From the NCBI GenBank assembly GCA_016742095.1, contig JACVCJ010000013.1, positions 1-64,000 of the forward strand: a DNA stretch of 64,000 nucleotides, read 5' to 3'. This DNA is from Bacteroidia bacterium (GTDB lineage: Bacteria > Bacteroidota > Bacteroidia > CAIKAF01). The notes below the pieces were generated by a model that was not told where the DNA came from, made no database searches, and saw only the letters and a program-made list of their open reading frames with translations. The translations under genes and the position numbers were made by a program. Of this stretch, positions 9,520-18,604 are shown in pieces (position 1 is the stretch's first letter; every line of letters starts with the position of its first letter).

Positions 9520-10197
9520 ATGAAAAAGAACTATATACAAATAGCCAGAAAAGGTGCTTTGCTGATCGGAGCGGCCGTTGTTGTTGCCTCCTGTTCCCAA
9601 AAAGATCCGCAGAGCCCGGGATTTGAGTATATGCCCGATATGTACCGCTCGGTAGGTTACGACGCCTACCAGGCAAACCCGAACTTTGCCAACGGTACCA
9701 CGGCCCAGAACATGGTAGACGGTACCATGCCCTACCAGGCCGACCGTTCTAAAATTTACAACGTACTGCCGTATCCCTTCCCGAACACGAACGAAGGATA
9801 TGAAGCGGCCGGACTTACCCTCAAAAACCCGCTCCCGTATTCAGAAGCGAACCTGAAGCAGGGCGAAGTGCTGTTCCAGACCTTCTGCCAGCACTGCCAC
9901 GGTGCCAAAGGTATGGGCGACGGTGTGGTAGGTACCAAGAACCCCGGACTGATCCCGCCGGCATACAACTCGCCCCAGCTGGTGAGCCTGCCCGAAGGAA
10001 AGATCTTCCACTCCATTACCTGGGGTAAGGGTATGATGGGCGCACACCAGTACCAGATCAGCAAGCTGGACCGCTGGAAACTGGTACACTATGTACAGAG
10101 TCTCCAGAAAACACCTGCTGCCGGCGGAGCAACGGCCGACAGCACGGCTAAACCCGCTGCGGACACTACCGCTGCGAAAAAGGTAGCCATGAAATAA
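9520..10197 (+). CDS. actE: Alternative complex III subunit ActE, monoheme cytochrome c lipoprotein
   Basis: Periplasmic monoheme cytochrome that passes electrons out of ActA. The N-terminus is a lipoprotein signal (VVASC, Cys25), so it is membrane-anchored. CQHCH (123-127) binds heme and a Met in GKGMMGAH is the likely distal ligand. A ~95-residue stretch between the lipid anchor and the heme domain should wrap along the complex. The C-terminus is Ala/Thr/Lys-rich and looks disordered. A strong SD site precedes it. Confidence 0.93.
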   Translation: MKKNYIQIARKGALLIGAAVVVASCSQKDPQSPGFEYMPDMYRSVGYDAYQANPNFANGTTAQNMVDGTMPYQADRSKIYNVLPYPFPNTNEGYEAAGLTLKNPLPYSEANLKQGEVLFQTFCQHCHGAKGMGDGVVGTKNPGLIPPAYNSPQLVSLPEGKIFHSITWGKGMMGAHQYQISKLDRWKLVHYVQSLQKTPAAGGATADSTAKPAADTTAAKKVAMK

Positions 10198-10224
10198 TTT
10201 TTAGAAACGAACAATAGTATAACG

Positions 10225-11403
10225 ATGAAATACGAGTTCTCAGGAAAGTTGAAAATAGCGTCAATAGCAGCCACCGTTATCGGCCTGGTACTGATCTTAG
10301 TTTCATTCTTTATATACGGCGATAATATTACCCGTGTGTGGGCCAACCTGCTGGTTACCTCTTTCTTCTTCACAGGTGTTGCGGTGGCCGGTATCTTTTT
10401 CGTGGCCGTGAACCTGGTAGGTGAGGGCGGATGGTACACCGTTTTTAAACGTATACCCGAAGCCATGAGCACCTTCCTGCCTTTCGGTATGTTCTTCCTG
10501 CTTATTGTAGTGGTGGCCGGTATGCTGGGCGCACACGACATCTATAAGTGGATGAACCCCGAAATTGTTGCCCAGGACGAACTTATCCAGGGAAAAAGCG
10601 GTTACCTGAACAACACGTTCTTCCTGATCCGCTTTGCCTTCTATGCCGCCATATGGATCGGTTTTGCCTTTATGCTGCGTAAAATGTCGCTGCGCGACGA
10701 TATGCTGGGCACCTATGAGCACTACATCAAGTCGCGTAACCGTGCGGCCACCTTCCTGGTGCTGTTCGCCGTTACTTCGTCCACATCGGCCTGGGACTTT
10801 ATCATGAGCGTAGACGTACACTGGTTCTCTACCCTGTTCGGCTGGTATACCTTTGCCGGTTACTTTGTGTCGGCCATTGCCATTATGCTGGTGATCGTAC
10901 TGCACCTGAAACGCAACGGATTTATGCCTACTGTGAATATGAGCCATATCCAGGACCTGGGTAAATTCCTGTTCGCCTTCTCTATCTTCTGGACATACCT
11001 GTACTTCTCGCAGTTCCTGCTGATCTGGTACGCCGATATGCCCGAAGAGATCGTATATTACATCGAGCGTTACGATACAAGCTACCGCCCCTGGGTGCTG
11101 GTGATGGTCGTACTGAACCTGGTACTGCCCCTGCTGGTGCTGATGACCCGCGACTCAAAGCGCAATGCCACCACGCTTACGATCATATCACTGCTGGTTG
11201 TGGCAGGTCACTATATGGACCTCTTCCAGATGGTTATGCCCGGTGCCGTAGGTGAAAAATGGGGCTGGTCTTTCCCCGAAATAGGTGCCTTATTATTTTT
11301 TGCAGGATTGTTTACCTTTGTAGTGTTAAATACGCTGACGAAAGCGGCTGTTGAACCAGCTAAGGGAACCTTCCTCGAAGAAAGTAAACATCACGCAATA
11401 TAA
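10225..11403 (+). CDS. actF: Alternative complex III subunit ActF
   Basis: Integral membrane subunit, 392 residues with about ten membrane helices, a distant NrfD-like paralogue of ActC. It is the second membrane scaffold of complex III. Visible marks are AWDFIMSVDVHWFSTLFGWY (about 190-209) and FWTYLYFSQFLLIWYADMPE (about 254-273), both typical of ActF. It follows actE by 27 bp and precedes coxB by 30 bp, which links complex III to the oxidase and fits the known act-cox supercomplex. Confidence 0.92.
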   Translation: MKYEFSGKLKIASIAATVIGLVLILVSFFIYGDNITRVWANLLVTSFFFTGVAVAGIFFVAVNLVGEGGWYTVFKRIPEAMSTFLPFGMFFLLIVVVAGMLGAHDIYKWMNPEIVAQDELIQGKSGYLNNTFFLIRFAFYAAIWIGFAFMLRKMSLRDDMLGTYEHYIKSRNRAATFLVLFAVTSSTSAWDFIMSVDVHWFSTLFGWYTFAGYFVSAIAIMLVIVLHLKRNGFMPTVNMSHIQDLGKFLFAFSIFWTYLYFSQFLLIWYADMPEEIVYYIERYDTSYRPWVLVMVVLNLVLPLLVLMTRDSKRNATTLTIISLLVVAGHYMDLFQMVMPGAVGEKWGWSFPEIGALLFFAGLFTFVVLNTLTKAAVEPAKGTFLEESKHHAI

Positions 11404-11433
11404 ACGGAACGTAGAATACTTAGTTTTTAGAAT

Positions 11434-12708
11434 ATGAGCCTTATAACGATTCTTTTCGTCCTTGTTTCAGCACTTACGCTGGTTACGGTTGTAAAACTGT
11501 TGAGCGTAAGCAACCTGGTGAATCGTGTCCGCGGACGTAAACCATACGAAATTACCGAAGGTGAGAATAACATAAACGCACTGATGTGCCTGTTCATGCT
11601 GTTCTTCGGGTATGCTATTTACTTCTACTTTCACTTTAAATACGTGACCACAGGTCAGCTGCTGCCGGCTTCGGCCTCCCTGCACGGCGAGGAGATCGAT
11701 ACCCTGCAGACGGTGTCTTTCGTGATCATTTCGATAGCCTATCTGCTGGTACAGCCTGTACTGTGGTACTTTGCCTTCCGTTACCGTTACCGCAAAAATG
11801 CCAAGGCTTTCCACTATTCGCACAACAACCGCCTGGAAATGGTATGGACCATCATCCCGGCCCTGGTGTTCTGCTCCCTGATCTTCTACGGTCTCAAGAT
11901 CTGGAACGATATCTTCAGCACAGAGATCGAAGGTGAAAAAATTACGATGGAACTCTACGCCAAACAGTTTGAGTGGGCCGCCCGTTATGCCGGCGCCGAT
12001 AAAGAACTGGGCGATGTGAACTATACCATGGTCAGTGATAAGAACGCCCTGGGTATGATCACCCCGGAAACGATCGATTCGCAGCTGGTACTTATCAACC
12101 GCAAACGTAGCGAGGTACTCGCCGCCCTGGCCGCTTTCCCCACACCGGAAGAACTGCCGGAACTGGAAAAACAGAGAGACCGCCTGAACCACCAGCTGAA
12201 AATGGTATCCGGCTTCAAAAAGAAGAACGAAACGGCCAAATACCTGAAAGGCCACGACGATATCATCATTCCTTCCGGCGGTGAGATCCACATACCGGTG
12301 AACCGTCCGATCGAACTGAAAATGCGTTCGCAGGACGTGATCCACTCGGCGTACCTGCCGCACTTCCGTGTGCACATGTACTGCGTACCGGGTCTGGCCA
12401 CATCGTTCACCTTTGTGCCTACCATCACTTCACAGGAAATGAAGGCCAAACTGAACAACGAAAAATTCGATTACCTGGTTTACTGTAACAATATCTGCGG
12501 CAGTGCCCACTTCAACATGCAGATGAAGATCGTGGTGGAGACCGAAGAGCAGTACAACCGCTGGCTCGAAAAACAACAGACATTCGCCCTGGCTTTCAAG
12601 GGTGAGGCTCCTGCCACAAAAGCTTCTCCGGCGCCTGCCGATTCGGCTAAGACCGACTCTGCTGCCGTTCCTGCCGCCGCACCCAAGAAAGTTGCTAAAC
12701 TGAAATAA
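11434..12708 (+). CDS. coxB: Cytochrome c oxidase subunit II (CuA subunit)
   Basis: Takes electrons from cytochrome c through the binuclear CuA centre. Three hydrophobic segments lie in the first ~160 residues and the cupredoxin domain follows. The CuA ligands C351, C355, H359 and M362 lie in YCNNICGSAHFNMQM; the usual Glu of this loop is Asn, which should not matter because that residue binds through its backbone. The distal His is expected in VIHSAYLPHF. A charged, helical insertion of ~70 residues (about 205-275) separates strands of the cupredoxin domain. The C-terminal ~40 residues are Ala/Pro/Lys-rich and probably disordered. Confidence 0.93.
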   Translation: MSLITILFVLVSALTLVTVVKLLSVSNLVNRVRGRKPYEITEGENNINALMCLFMLFFGYAIYFYFHFKYVTTGQLLPASASLHGEEIDTLQTVSFVIISIAYLLVQPVLWYFAFRYRYRKNAKAFHYSHNNRLEMVWTIIPALVFCSLIFYGLKIWNDIFSTEIEGEKITMELYAKQFEWAARYAGADKELGDVNYTMVSDKNALGMITPETIDSQLVLINRKRSEVLAALAAFPTPEELPELEKQRDRLNHQLKMVSGFKKKNETAKYLKGHDDIIIPSGGEIHIPVNRPIELKMRSQDVIHSAYLPHFRVHMYCVPGLATSFTFVPTITSQEMKAKLNNEKFDYLVYCNNICGSAHFNMQMKIVVETEEQYNRWLEKQQTFALAFKGEAPATKASPAPADSAKTDSAAVPAAAPKKVAKLK

Positions 12709-12735
12709 TAAAATTACCTGTTACTATAAGAAATA

Positions 12736-14562
12736 ATGTCCATGGATAGTACACATAACCTTTCGGCAGAAAACGCACATGTAACGCATGATGCACATGC
12801 TCATGACCACCATGAGCACAAAGAGTCCTTCATTACGAAGTACGTTTTCAGTCAGGACCATAAAATGATCGCGAAGCAGTTCCTCGTTACGGCTATTTTC
12901 ATGGCCGTGGTGGCGTTCATGCTCTCGCTGTTCTTCCGTCTGCAGCTTGCCTGGCCGGGAGAGTCATTCAAGATCTCGGAAATTTTCCTGGGTAAATGGG
13001 CTGAAGGCGGTCTGCTGGACCCGAACTTCTACCTTTCGCTGGTAACCATGCACGGTACCCTGATGGTATTCTTCGTGCTTACGGCCGGTCTTACCGGTAC
13101 CTATGCCAACCTGCTCATTCCGCTTCAGCTGGGTGTACGCGATATGGTGAACCCGTTCATGAACATGCTTTCTTACTGGTTCTTCTTTGTTTCCAGCGTA
13201 CTGATGATCGTTTCCCTGTTCATCGAGAGCGGTCCCGCCTCTGCCGGCTGGACGATCTACCCGCCGCTTTCCGCACTGCCGGAAGCGATCCCGGGTTCCG
13301 GTCTGGGTATGACCCTCTGGCTCATCGCTATGGCCCTGTTCATCATTTCTTCGCTGCTGGGTGGTCTTAACTACGTTGCCACCGTGATCAACTGCCGTAC
13401 AAAAGGTATGAAAATGACCCGTATGCCGCTTACCGTTTGGACATTTATGACGGCGGCCATCCTCGGTATCCTTTCTTTCCCCGTACTGCTGGCCGCGGCC
13501 CTGCTGCTGATCTTCGACCGCAGCTTCGGAACGGCGTTCTTCCTTTCGGATATCTTTATTTCCGGTCAGGCCCTGGAGCAAACCGGCGGTTCGCCCGTAC
13601 TGTTCCAGCACCTTTTCTGGTTCCTGGGCCACCCCGAGGTATACATCGTACTTCTGCCGGCCCTGGGTATAGCCTCTGAGATCATCTCTACCATGAGCCG
13701 CAAGCCGATCTTCGGTTACCGCGCCATGGTGGCCTCGATCCTGGCCATCGCCTTCCTGTCGTTCATCGTATGGGGGCACCACATGTTCGTAACGGGTATG
13801 GACCCCTTCATCGGTTCTATCTTTACCTTTACCACACTGCTTATCGCCATTCCGTCGGCCATTAAAGCCTTCAACTATATTACCACGCTGTGGAGAGGTA
13901 ACATCATCTTCTCCCCGGGTATGCTTTTTGCCATCGGTATCGTTTCCCTGTTCATCTCCGGTGGTCTTACCGGTATCATCCTGGGTGACAGTGCGCTGGA
14001 CATCAACGTACACCACACCTACTTCGTGGTGGCCCACTTCCACCTGGTAATGGGTGTGGCCTCCCTGTTCGGTATCATTGCCGGGGTTTACCACTGGTTC
14101 CCCAAAATGTACGGACGTATGATGAACAATAAACTGGGTTATGTACACTTCTGGGTGACCTTTATCTGTGCCTACGGCGTATTCTGGCCGATGCACTACC
14201 TGGGTCTGGCCGGTGTACCGCGCCGTTACTATTCAAACACGGCCTTCCCGATGTTCGACCACCTGCAGGACCTGAACGTACTGATCACCATCTTCGTGAT
14301 CATCGGTGGTCTGGCTCAGGTTGTGTTCATCTTCAACTTCTTCTACAGCATCTGGAGAGGACCTAAAGCCCCGCAGAACCCATGGAAAGGTACTACCCTG
14401 GAATGGACAACGCCTGTGGAACATATCCACGGTAACTGGCCGGGCGATATCCCGGAAGTTCACCGCTGGCCGTACGATTTCTCCCTGCCGGGCGAAGAAG
14501 AGGATTTCATCCCTCAGAACGTTCCACTCCGTGACCACGAAAAAGCAAACGAACATCATTAA
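12736..14562 (+). CDS. coxA: Cytochrome c oxidase subunit I
   Basis: Catalytic subunit with heme a, heme a3 and CuB, which reduces oxygen and pumps protons. It has 608 residues and about 12 membrane helices. HPEVY (from H299) is the CuB His with its cross-linked Tyr, as in type-A heme-copper oxidases. VHHTYFVVAHFHLVMG carries the CuB and heme ligands near the C-terminal helices. The N-terminus is His-rich. The start could also be the ATG two codons later. It is the last gene of the operon; subunits III and IV are found on the other strand near 60 kb. Confidence 0.95.
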   Translation: MSMDSTHNLSAENAHVTHDAHAHDHHEHKESFITKYVFSQDHKMIAKQFLVTAIFMAVVAFMLSLFFRLQLAWPGESFKISEIFLGKWAEGGLLDPNFYLSLVTMHGTLMVFFVLTAGLTGTYANLLIPLQLGVRDMVNPFMNMLSYWFFFVSSVLMIVSLFIESGPASAGWTIYPPLSALPEAIPGSGLGMTLWLIAMALFIISSLLGGLNYVATVINCRTKGMKMTRMPLTVWTFMTAAILGILSFPVLLAAALLLIFDRSFGTAFFLSDIFISGQALEQTGGSPVLFQHLFWFLGHPEVYIVLLPALGIASEIISTMSRKPIFGYRAMVASILAIAFLSFIVWGHHMFVTGMDPFIGSIFTFTTLLIAIPSAIKAFNYITTLWRGNIIFSPGMLFAIGIVSLFISGGLTGIILGDSALDINVHHTYFVVAHFHLVMGVASLFGIIAGVYHWFPKMYGRMMNNKLGYVHFWVTFICAYGVFWPMHYLGLAGVPRRYYSNTAFPMFDHLQDLNVLITIFVIIGGLAQVVFIFNFFYSIWRGPKAPQNPWKGTTLEWTTPVEHIHGNWPGDIPEVHRWPYDFSLPGEEEDFIPQNVPLRDHEKANEHH

Positions 14563-14566
14563 ATAG

Positions 14567-14599
14567 AAAAAAGCCTCCGGGAACGGGGGCTTTTTTTTT
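14567..14599 (+). terminator. Terminator of the act-cox operon
   Basis: GCCTCCG (14573-14579), loop GGAA, CGGGGGC (14584-14590): seven pairs with one T-G wobble, extended by an A6/T9 flank. Five bases after the coxA stop. Confidence 0.85.
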
Positions 14600-14942
14600 A
14601 GTCCGGAAGTCCGAGGTGAAGAGTGAAGGGGAATGAGTGAGGAGGCCATAGTCCGGCGTTAAGGAGCGGGTGGTATTTTAGGATGTAATAAGGCAGAAAT
14701 AAAGGATACAGATGCTCAAAAGATAGGCATATAAGCAGTTTAGATCGCCTTTTATTGTGCTGATAATTAAATAATTGAAAGAATGTTTGCGATATTCTGT
14801 TTAGGAAGGATCACGTGAAACATCATAAATTCAGGCCTCATTACCTATCCTTACAATCGGGCTTAAACGGGAAATGGATTATCCACTTTCCTGGCTCTTC
14901 GCTTATTACTATACTATGAACGGACTCCGGACTTCCGGACTA
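14599..14942. repeat. Noncoding segment bounded by a 15-bp inverted repeat
   Basis: TAGTCCGGAAGTCCG at 14599-14613 recurs as its exact reverse complement at 14928-14942. Both ends belong to stretches built from short GTCCGGA-like units; the right end reads CGGACTCCGGACTTCCGGAC. The ~314 bp between them contain no convincing gene and are AT-richer. A weakly similar CGGACTGCGGTCTGCGGAC stretch lies at 22767-22785. This may be an intergenic repeat family or a small non-autonomous element. No target duplication was identified. Confidence 0.45.
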
Positions 14943-14949
14943 CCGACTA

Positions 14950-16431
14950 CTACAGCTCTTTTCTAAGCCTGGCCACCGCAATATCCAGCTGTTCGCGGTA
15001 TTTGGCCACGGTGCGGCGGGCGATGTTGTAGCCCTTTTCCTGGAGAATTTCGGCCAGTTTGTCGTCGGTGAGGGGTTTGCGCTTGTTTTCGGCCCCGATG
15101 AGGTCGCTCAGGATCTTCTTTACCTCGCGGGTGGAAACTTCTTCGCCGCTGTCGGTAGAAAGGCTCTCGCTGAAAAAACTCTTGATGGGTTTGATGCCGT
15201 AGGGCGTATCGATGTATTTGTCCTGCGTAACGCGCGAAACGGTGGAAATATCCAGGTTTACGCGGTCGGAGATATTCTGCAGCACCATGGGGCGCAGGCG
15301 CGTTTCGTCACCTTCTTTAAAGTAATCGTACTGGTATTCGAGTATGGCCTGCATAACGGCCATCAGGGTATCCTGGCGCTGTTTTACGGCGTCGATGAAC
15401 CAGCGGGCGCTGTCGATCTTCTGTTTGATGAACTGCACGGCCTCCTTGTTGCTGCGGGTCTTGCTGTAATCGTCGAACATGCGCGCATAATACGGACTGA
15501 TGCGCAGCTGCGGGGCGTTCTTGGCGTTCAGGGCCAGGTGCATTTCGCCTTCTTCGATGCTGAGGATAAAATCGGGGATGATGCTGCGGTAGTTCTTGCT
15601 GCCCGTATTAAAGGCATTGCCCGGTTTGGGGTTCAGATGCAGGATCTCGTCAATGGCCAGGCGCAGCATATCATCGTCGATATTGAGGCGGCGCTGTATC
15701 TTTTCGTAATGTTTCTTGGTGAACTCGTCGTAAAAATCTTCCAGGATCTGTATGGCAAAAGCGATGGCGGGTTCCTGCACATTGTAGCGTTTCAGCTGCA
15801 AAAGCAGGCATTCCTGTAAGGAGCGGGCAGCCACCCCGGCGGGGTCGAACTCCTGCACAATATGCAGGGCTTTCTGAACTTCTTCTTCGGTACATTCCAG
15901 TCCCTGCCCGAAGGCCAGGTCGTCGGCAATCGCGTCCAGGTCACGTTTAAAATAGCCGTCGTCGTCCACGTTACCAATAATGGTGGTGGCAATGGTCACG
16001 ATCTTTTCGGGCAGTTCTTTCAGCGAAAGCTGGGTATGCAGGTGGTCCAGGAAGGTCTCCGTTTGTGAAAGCGGGGTTTCGGTGCGCTCGTCATCGCCGC
16101 CGTAATTGCCGGAATAACTGCGGTAACCGTCGTCTTCGCTGTTGAGGTAATCAGAGAGGTCGATCACTTCTTCGGTCTTCTGCAGGTCTACATCTTCGGA
16201 GGTGGCGCTTTCTTCGTAAGTGCTTTCCTCACTGTCTGAAGACGAATAATTATCCTCCCCGTTCTCGCCGGCCGAATAGTCGAGGTCGCCTTCCAGGGAA
16301 GGATTGGCCTCCAGCTCTTCTTTGATACGCTTCTCGAATTCATCGGTGGGAATTTCGAGCAGCTTTACCAGCTGAATCTGCTGTGGTGATAATTTTTGAT
16401 TGAGTTTTTGTGTTAAACCCTGCTTCAGCAT
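14950..16431 (-). CDS. rpoN: RNA polymerase sigma-54 factor
   Basis: Alternative sigma factor for -24/-12 promoters, working with AAA+ activators. The N-terminal activator-interacting region is Gln/Leu-rich (LTQKLNQKLSPQQIQLVKLL). It is followed by an acidic stretch (about 45-105), the core-binding domain and the DNA-binding domain ending in the RpoN box ARRTVAKYRE (471-480). The length of 493 residues is normal. The ATG at 16431 is chosen because GAGGT lies just upstream and the earlier in-frame start at 16470 falls inside a TATTTTTG promoter box. No activator gene is nearby. Confidence 0.95.
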   Translation of the reverse strand: MLKQGLTQKLNQKLSPQQIQLVKLLEIPTDEFEKRIKEELEANPSLEGDLDYSAGENGEDNYSSSDSEESTYEESATSEDVDLQKTEEVIDLSDYLNSEDDGYRSYSGNYGGDDERTETPLSQTETFLDHLHTQLSLKELPEKIVTIATTIIGNVDDDGYFKRDLDAIADDLAFGQGLECTEEEVQKALHIVQEFDPAGVAARSLQECLLLQLKRYNVQEPAIAFAIQILEDFYDEFTKKHYEKIQRRLNIDDDMLRLAIDEILHLNPKPGNAFNTGSKNYRSIIPDFILSIEEGEMHLALNAKNAPQLRISPYYARMFDDYSKTRSNKEAVQFIKQKIDSARWFIDAVKQRQDTLMAVMQAILEYQYDYFKEGDETRLRPMVLQNISDRVNLDISTVSRVTQDKYIDTPYGIKPIKSFFSESLSTDSGEEVSTREVKKILSDLIGAENKRKPLTDDKLAEILQEKGYNIARRTVAKYREQLDIAVARLRKEL

Positions 16432-16467
16432 GTTGACCTCTCTGCGTGTTACTTGTTTTGTTTCGAA

Positions 16468-16475
16468 CAAAAATA
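16468..16475 (-). promoter_or_regulatory. -7 box of rpoN (TATTTTTG)
   Basis: Perfect TAnnTTTG on the minus strand, 36 bp before the chosen rpoN start. It overlaps and so rules out the longer start at 16470. Confidence 0.5.
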
Positions 16476-16559
16476 CAACTAAAGCCCGATTTCAGGCTGT
16501 GGTGAAAGAAGGTTTCGGGATAAAGTTAGGTTAAAAACCCTGCCGGGCTTCACCTTGAA

Positions 16560-17099
16560 TTATTTAGGAAAACGTATGCCGTTTAAAAATGCCTTGTTGA
16601 ACTCTTTCTTATCGGCCGGTATGCGGCCCTGCATTACATACACCATGTGTACCGAAAGAAATTTGCCATTGCACCAGGCCCGTATTTCCCATTCGGCATT
16701 GCCGGCATCTGCCCACAGCTCTGCCACACCCCGGGCCTCGTGGTGTTCAGACAGCGCCAGGTTGTATTCGAAACCGCTGGACGCGCTGATATGAAACGCA
16801 CTTTTGAGGTAATTGAGGTAGTGGGTGGTCAGTGTATCGTAATCGTTGAGCGACAAGAGCTGCGCACGTACTTGCGGAGCCAGTTTTACGCAGATGATGC
16901 TGTAAAAAAGATCTTCATAAATGCATTCTACCGTATATACCTCCGAACTGTCGGGCGAATATTCGAGTACCGCCAGCGGGGCCGCACAGGGAAAAGATGC
17001 CTGGCAACCCGTTGTCCCGATGGGATAAGACCTGTAGTCCTGCGCGTAAAGCAGCAGGGGAAAGGCGCTCAGGAACAGGAAAAGAATGTGTTTCATCAT
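16560..17099 (-). CDS. Secreted hypothetical protein, 179 aa
   Basis: Family not recognised. A clear signal peptide (MMKHILFLFLSAFPLLLYAQ, then DYRSY) predicts export to the periplasm. The mature part is ~160 residues with several predicted strands and ends with GIRFPK. The start at 17099 (or the next ATG at 17096) is preferred because a perfect TATCTTTG box at 17118-17125 covers the longer start at 17120. It stands alone between rpoN and purD. Confidence 0.7.
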   Translation of the reverse strand: MMKHILFLFLSAFPLLLYAQDYRSYPIGTTGCQASFPCAAPLAVLEYSPDSSEVYTVECIYEDLFYSIICVKLAPQVRAQLLSLNDYDTLTTHYLNYLKSAFHISASSGFEYNLALSEHHEARGVAELWADAGNAEWEIRAWCNGKFLSVHMVYVMQGRIPADKKEFNKAFLNGIRFPK

Positions 17100-17117
17100 G
17101 GGGCAGGGTACTTTACC

Positions 17118-17125
17118 CAAAGATA
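17118..17125 (-). promoter_or_regulatory. -7 box of the secreted protein gene (TATCTTTG)
   Basis: Perfect TAnnTTTG on the minus strand, 18 bp before the ATG at 17099. Confidence 0.45.
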
Positions 17126-17280
17126 GGATTATAAATGAAGCCGCCGCGCAGGGCTGGTCTTTTTTCGGACGGTCATCGGGTTTTGCCGGGTTTTAGTGCG
17201 CTGCAGGCACTTTGAAATCGAAAAACCTTAGTAAATCCCGTGTTTTTTTTACATTTTTGTGCTGAATCAACATATATCTC

Positions 17281-18561
17281 ATGAATGTATTGTTATTAGG
17301 GAGTGGAGGTCGCGAGCATGCCATGGCATATTCCATCAGTCAGAGTCGCCGTATCGGCACATTGTACATTACACCGGGCAATCCGGGTACGGCACAGTGC
17401 GGCGAGAACGTAAAACCGGACCTGAAAACGGCCGCTGAGATCAAGGCCTTCTGCCTCGAAAAAAACATTGAGTGTATTGTTGTAGGTCCCGAAGTACCTC
17501 TCATCAACGGTATTTACGACCAGGTGAAATCCGACGTGGATACGGCGCATATTGCCGTGATCGGCCCTTCGCAGGCCGGCGCCATGCTCGAAGGCAGCAA
17601 GGATTTTGCCAAGGAATTTATGGAACGCCATAATATCCCCACGGCCGCGTATAAGACCTTTACGCGGGAGAACCTGTACCAGGGTTTTAATTTCATCGAC
17701 TCACTGCGGGCTCCCTATGTGCTCAAGGCCGATGGCCCTGCGGCCGGTAAGGGCGTGCTGATCCTCGACGATGCCGACGATGCCAAACGCGAACTGGCTG
17801 CCATGGTGGCCGAAAGCAAATTCGGCGATGCGGGCTCCAAAGTGGTGATCGAACAGTTCCTGAAAGGGATCGAATGCAGCTATTTTGTGGTGACCGACGG
17901 TAAGAATTACCGCCTGCTGCCCACCGCCAAAGACTACAAACGCATCGGGGAAGGCGATACCGGCCTGAATACCGGCGGAATGGGTGCTATTTCGCCCGTG
18001 CCCTTCGCTACCGAAGAACTCACGGCAAAAGTGGTCCGCCGCGTTATTGAACCTACCATCCGTGGACTGGAAGCTGAAAATATCATTTACAAGGGTTTCA
18101 TCTATTTCGGACTGATGATCGTAGGCGGAGAACCGTTCGTAATTGAATACAACTGCCGCATGGGCGACCCGGAGACCGAAGTGGTGTTCCCGCGGATACA
18201 GACCGATGTGCTCGATATTTTTGAGGCCATCGAGAACGAGACCCTCGACAGCTTCGAAATAAAGACCGATCCCCGTGCGGCCTGCACCGTAGTGGTGGCC
18301 TCGGGCGGCTATCCCGACCATTATCCTACCGGCTTCTCGATCACCGGCCTCGAAACCGTGAACAACAGCCTGGTGTTCCACGCCGGAACGCGTAAGGACG
18401 GCAACCGGGTGCTTACTTCCGGCGGAAGGGTACTGGCCGTAACCTCCTTCGGTAAAACCCTGAAAGAGGCCCTCGGAAAATCCTATGCCAGCATCGATAA
18501 TATAGCGTTTGAAGGGAAATATTTCCGGCGGGACATAGGCTTTGATGTAGATACGAATTAA
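17281..18561 (+). CDS. purD: Phosphoribosylamine-glycine ligase
   Basis: Second step of purine synthesis: joins glycine to phosphoribosylamine with ATP. The N-terminus has the family signature LLLGSGGREHAMA. The ATP-grasp region shows YVLKADGPAAGKGV near 142-155, and the metal-binding stretch EYNCRMGDPETEVV lies at about 288-301. It is full length at 426 residues. It is solitary; the related purN lies far away at 54.6 kb. A T8 tract and CATTTTTG at 17252-17259 may be its promoter. Confidence 0.96.
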   Translation: MNVLLLGSGGREHAMAYSISQSRRIGTLYITPGNPGTAQCGENVKPDLKTAAEIKAFCLEKNIECIVVGPEVPLINGIYDQVKSDVDTAHIAVIGPSQAGAMLEGSKDFAKEFMERHNIPTAAYKTFTRENLYQGFNFIDSLRAPYVLKADGPAAGKGVLILDDADDAKRELAAMVAESKFGDAGSKVVIEQFLKGIECSYFVVTDGKNYRLLPTAKDYKRIGEGDTGLNTGGMGAISPVPFATEELTAKVVRRVIEPTIRGLEAENIIYKGFIYFGLMIVGGEPFVIEYNCRMGDPETEVVFPRIQTDVLDIFEAIENETLDSFEIKTDPRAACTVVVASGGYPDHYPTGFSITGLETVNNSLVFHAGTRKDGNRVLTSGGRVLAVTSFGKTLKEALGKSYASIDNIAFEGKYFRRDIGFDVDTN

Positions 18562-18567
18562 GCAATA

Positions 18568-18598
18568 TTGAAAGTCCCCCGGGAAAATTGTAACTTGT
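18568..18598 (+). promoter_or_regulatory. Promoter of the GH3 gene
   Basis: TTG (18568-18570) and TAACTTGT (18591-18598) are 20 bp apart. The -7 box is a variant (TTGTAACTTG) also seen in front of 1312 and 31032. Confidence 0.4.
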
Positions 18599-18604
18599 GA
18601 TGCG

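Noticed and set aside
12964-14196. Antisense open frame of 410 codons opposite coxA
   Set aside because: Shadow of the oxidase gene; low-complexity, charged product with no recognisable fold.
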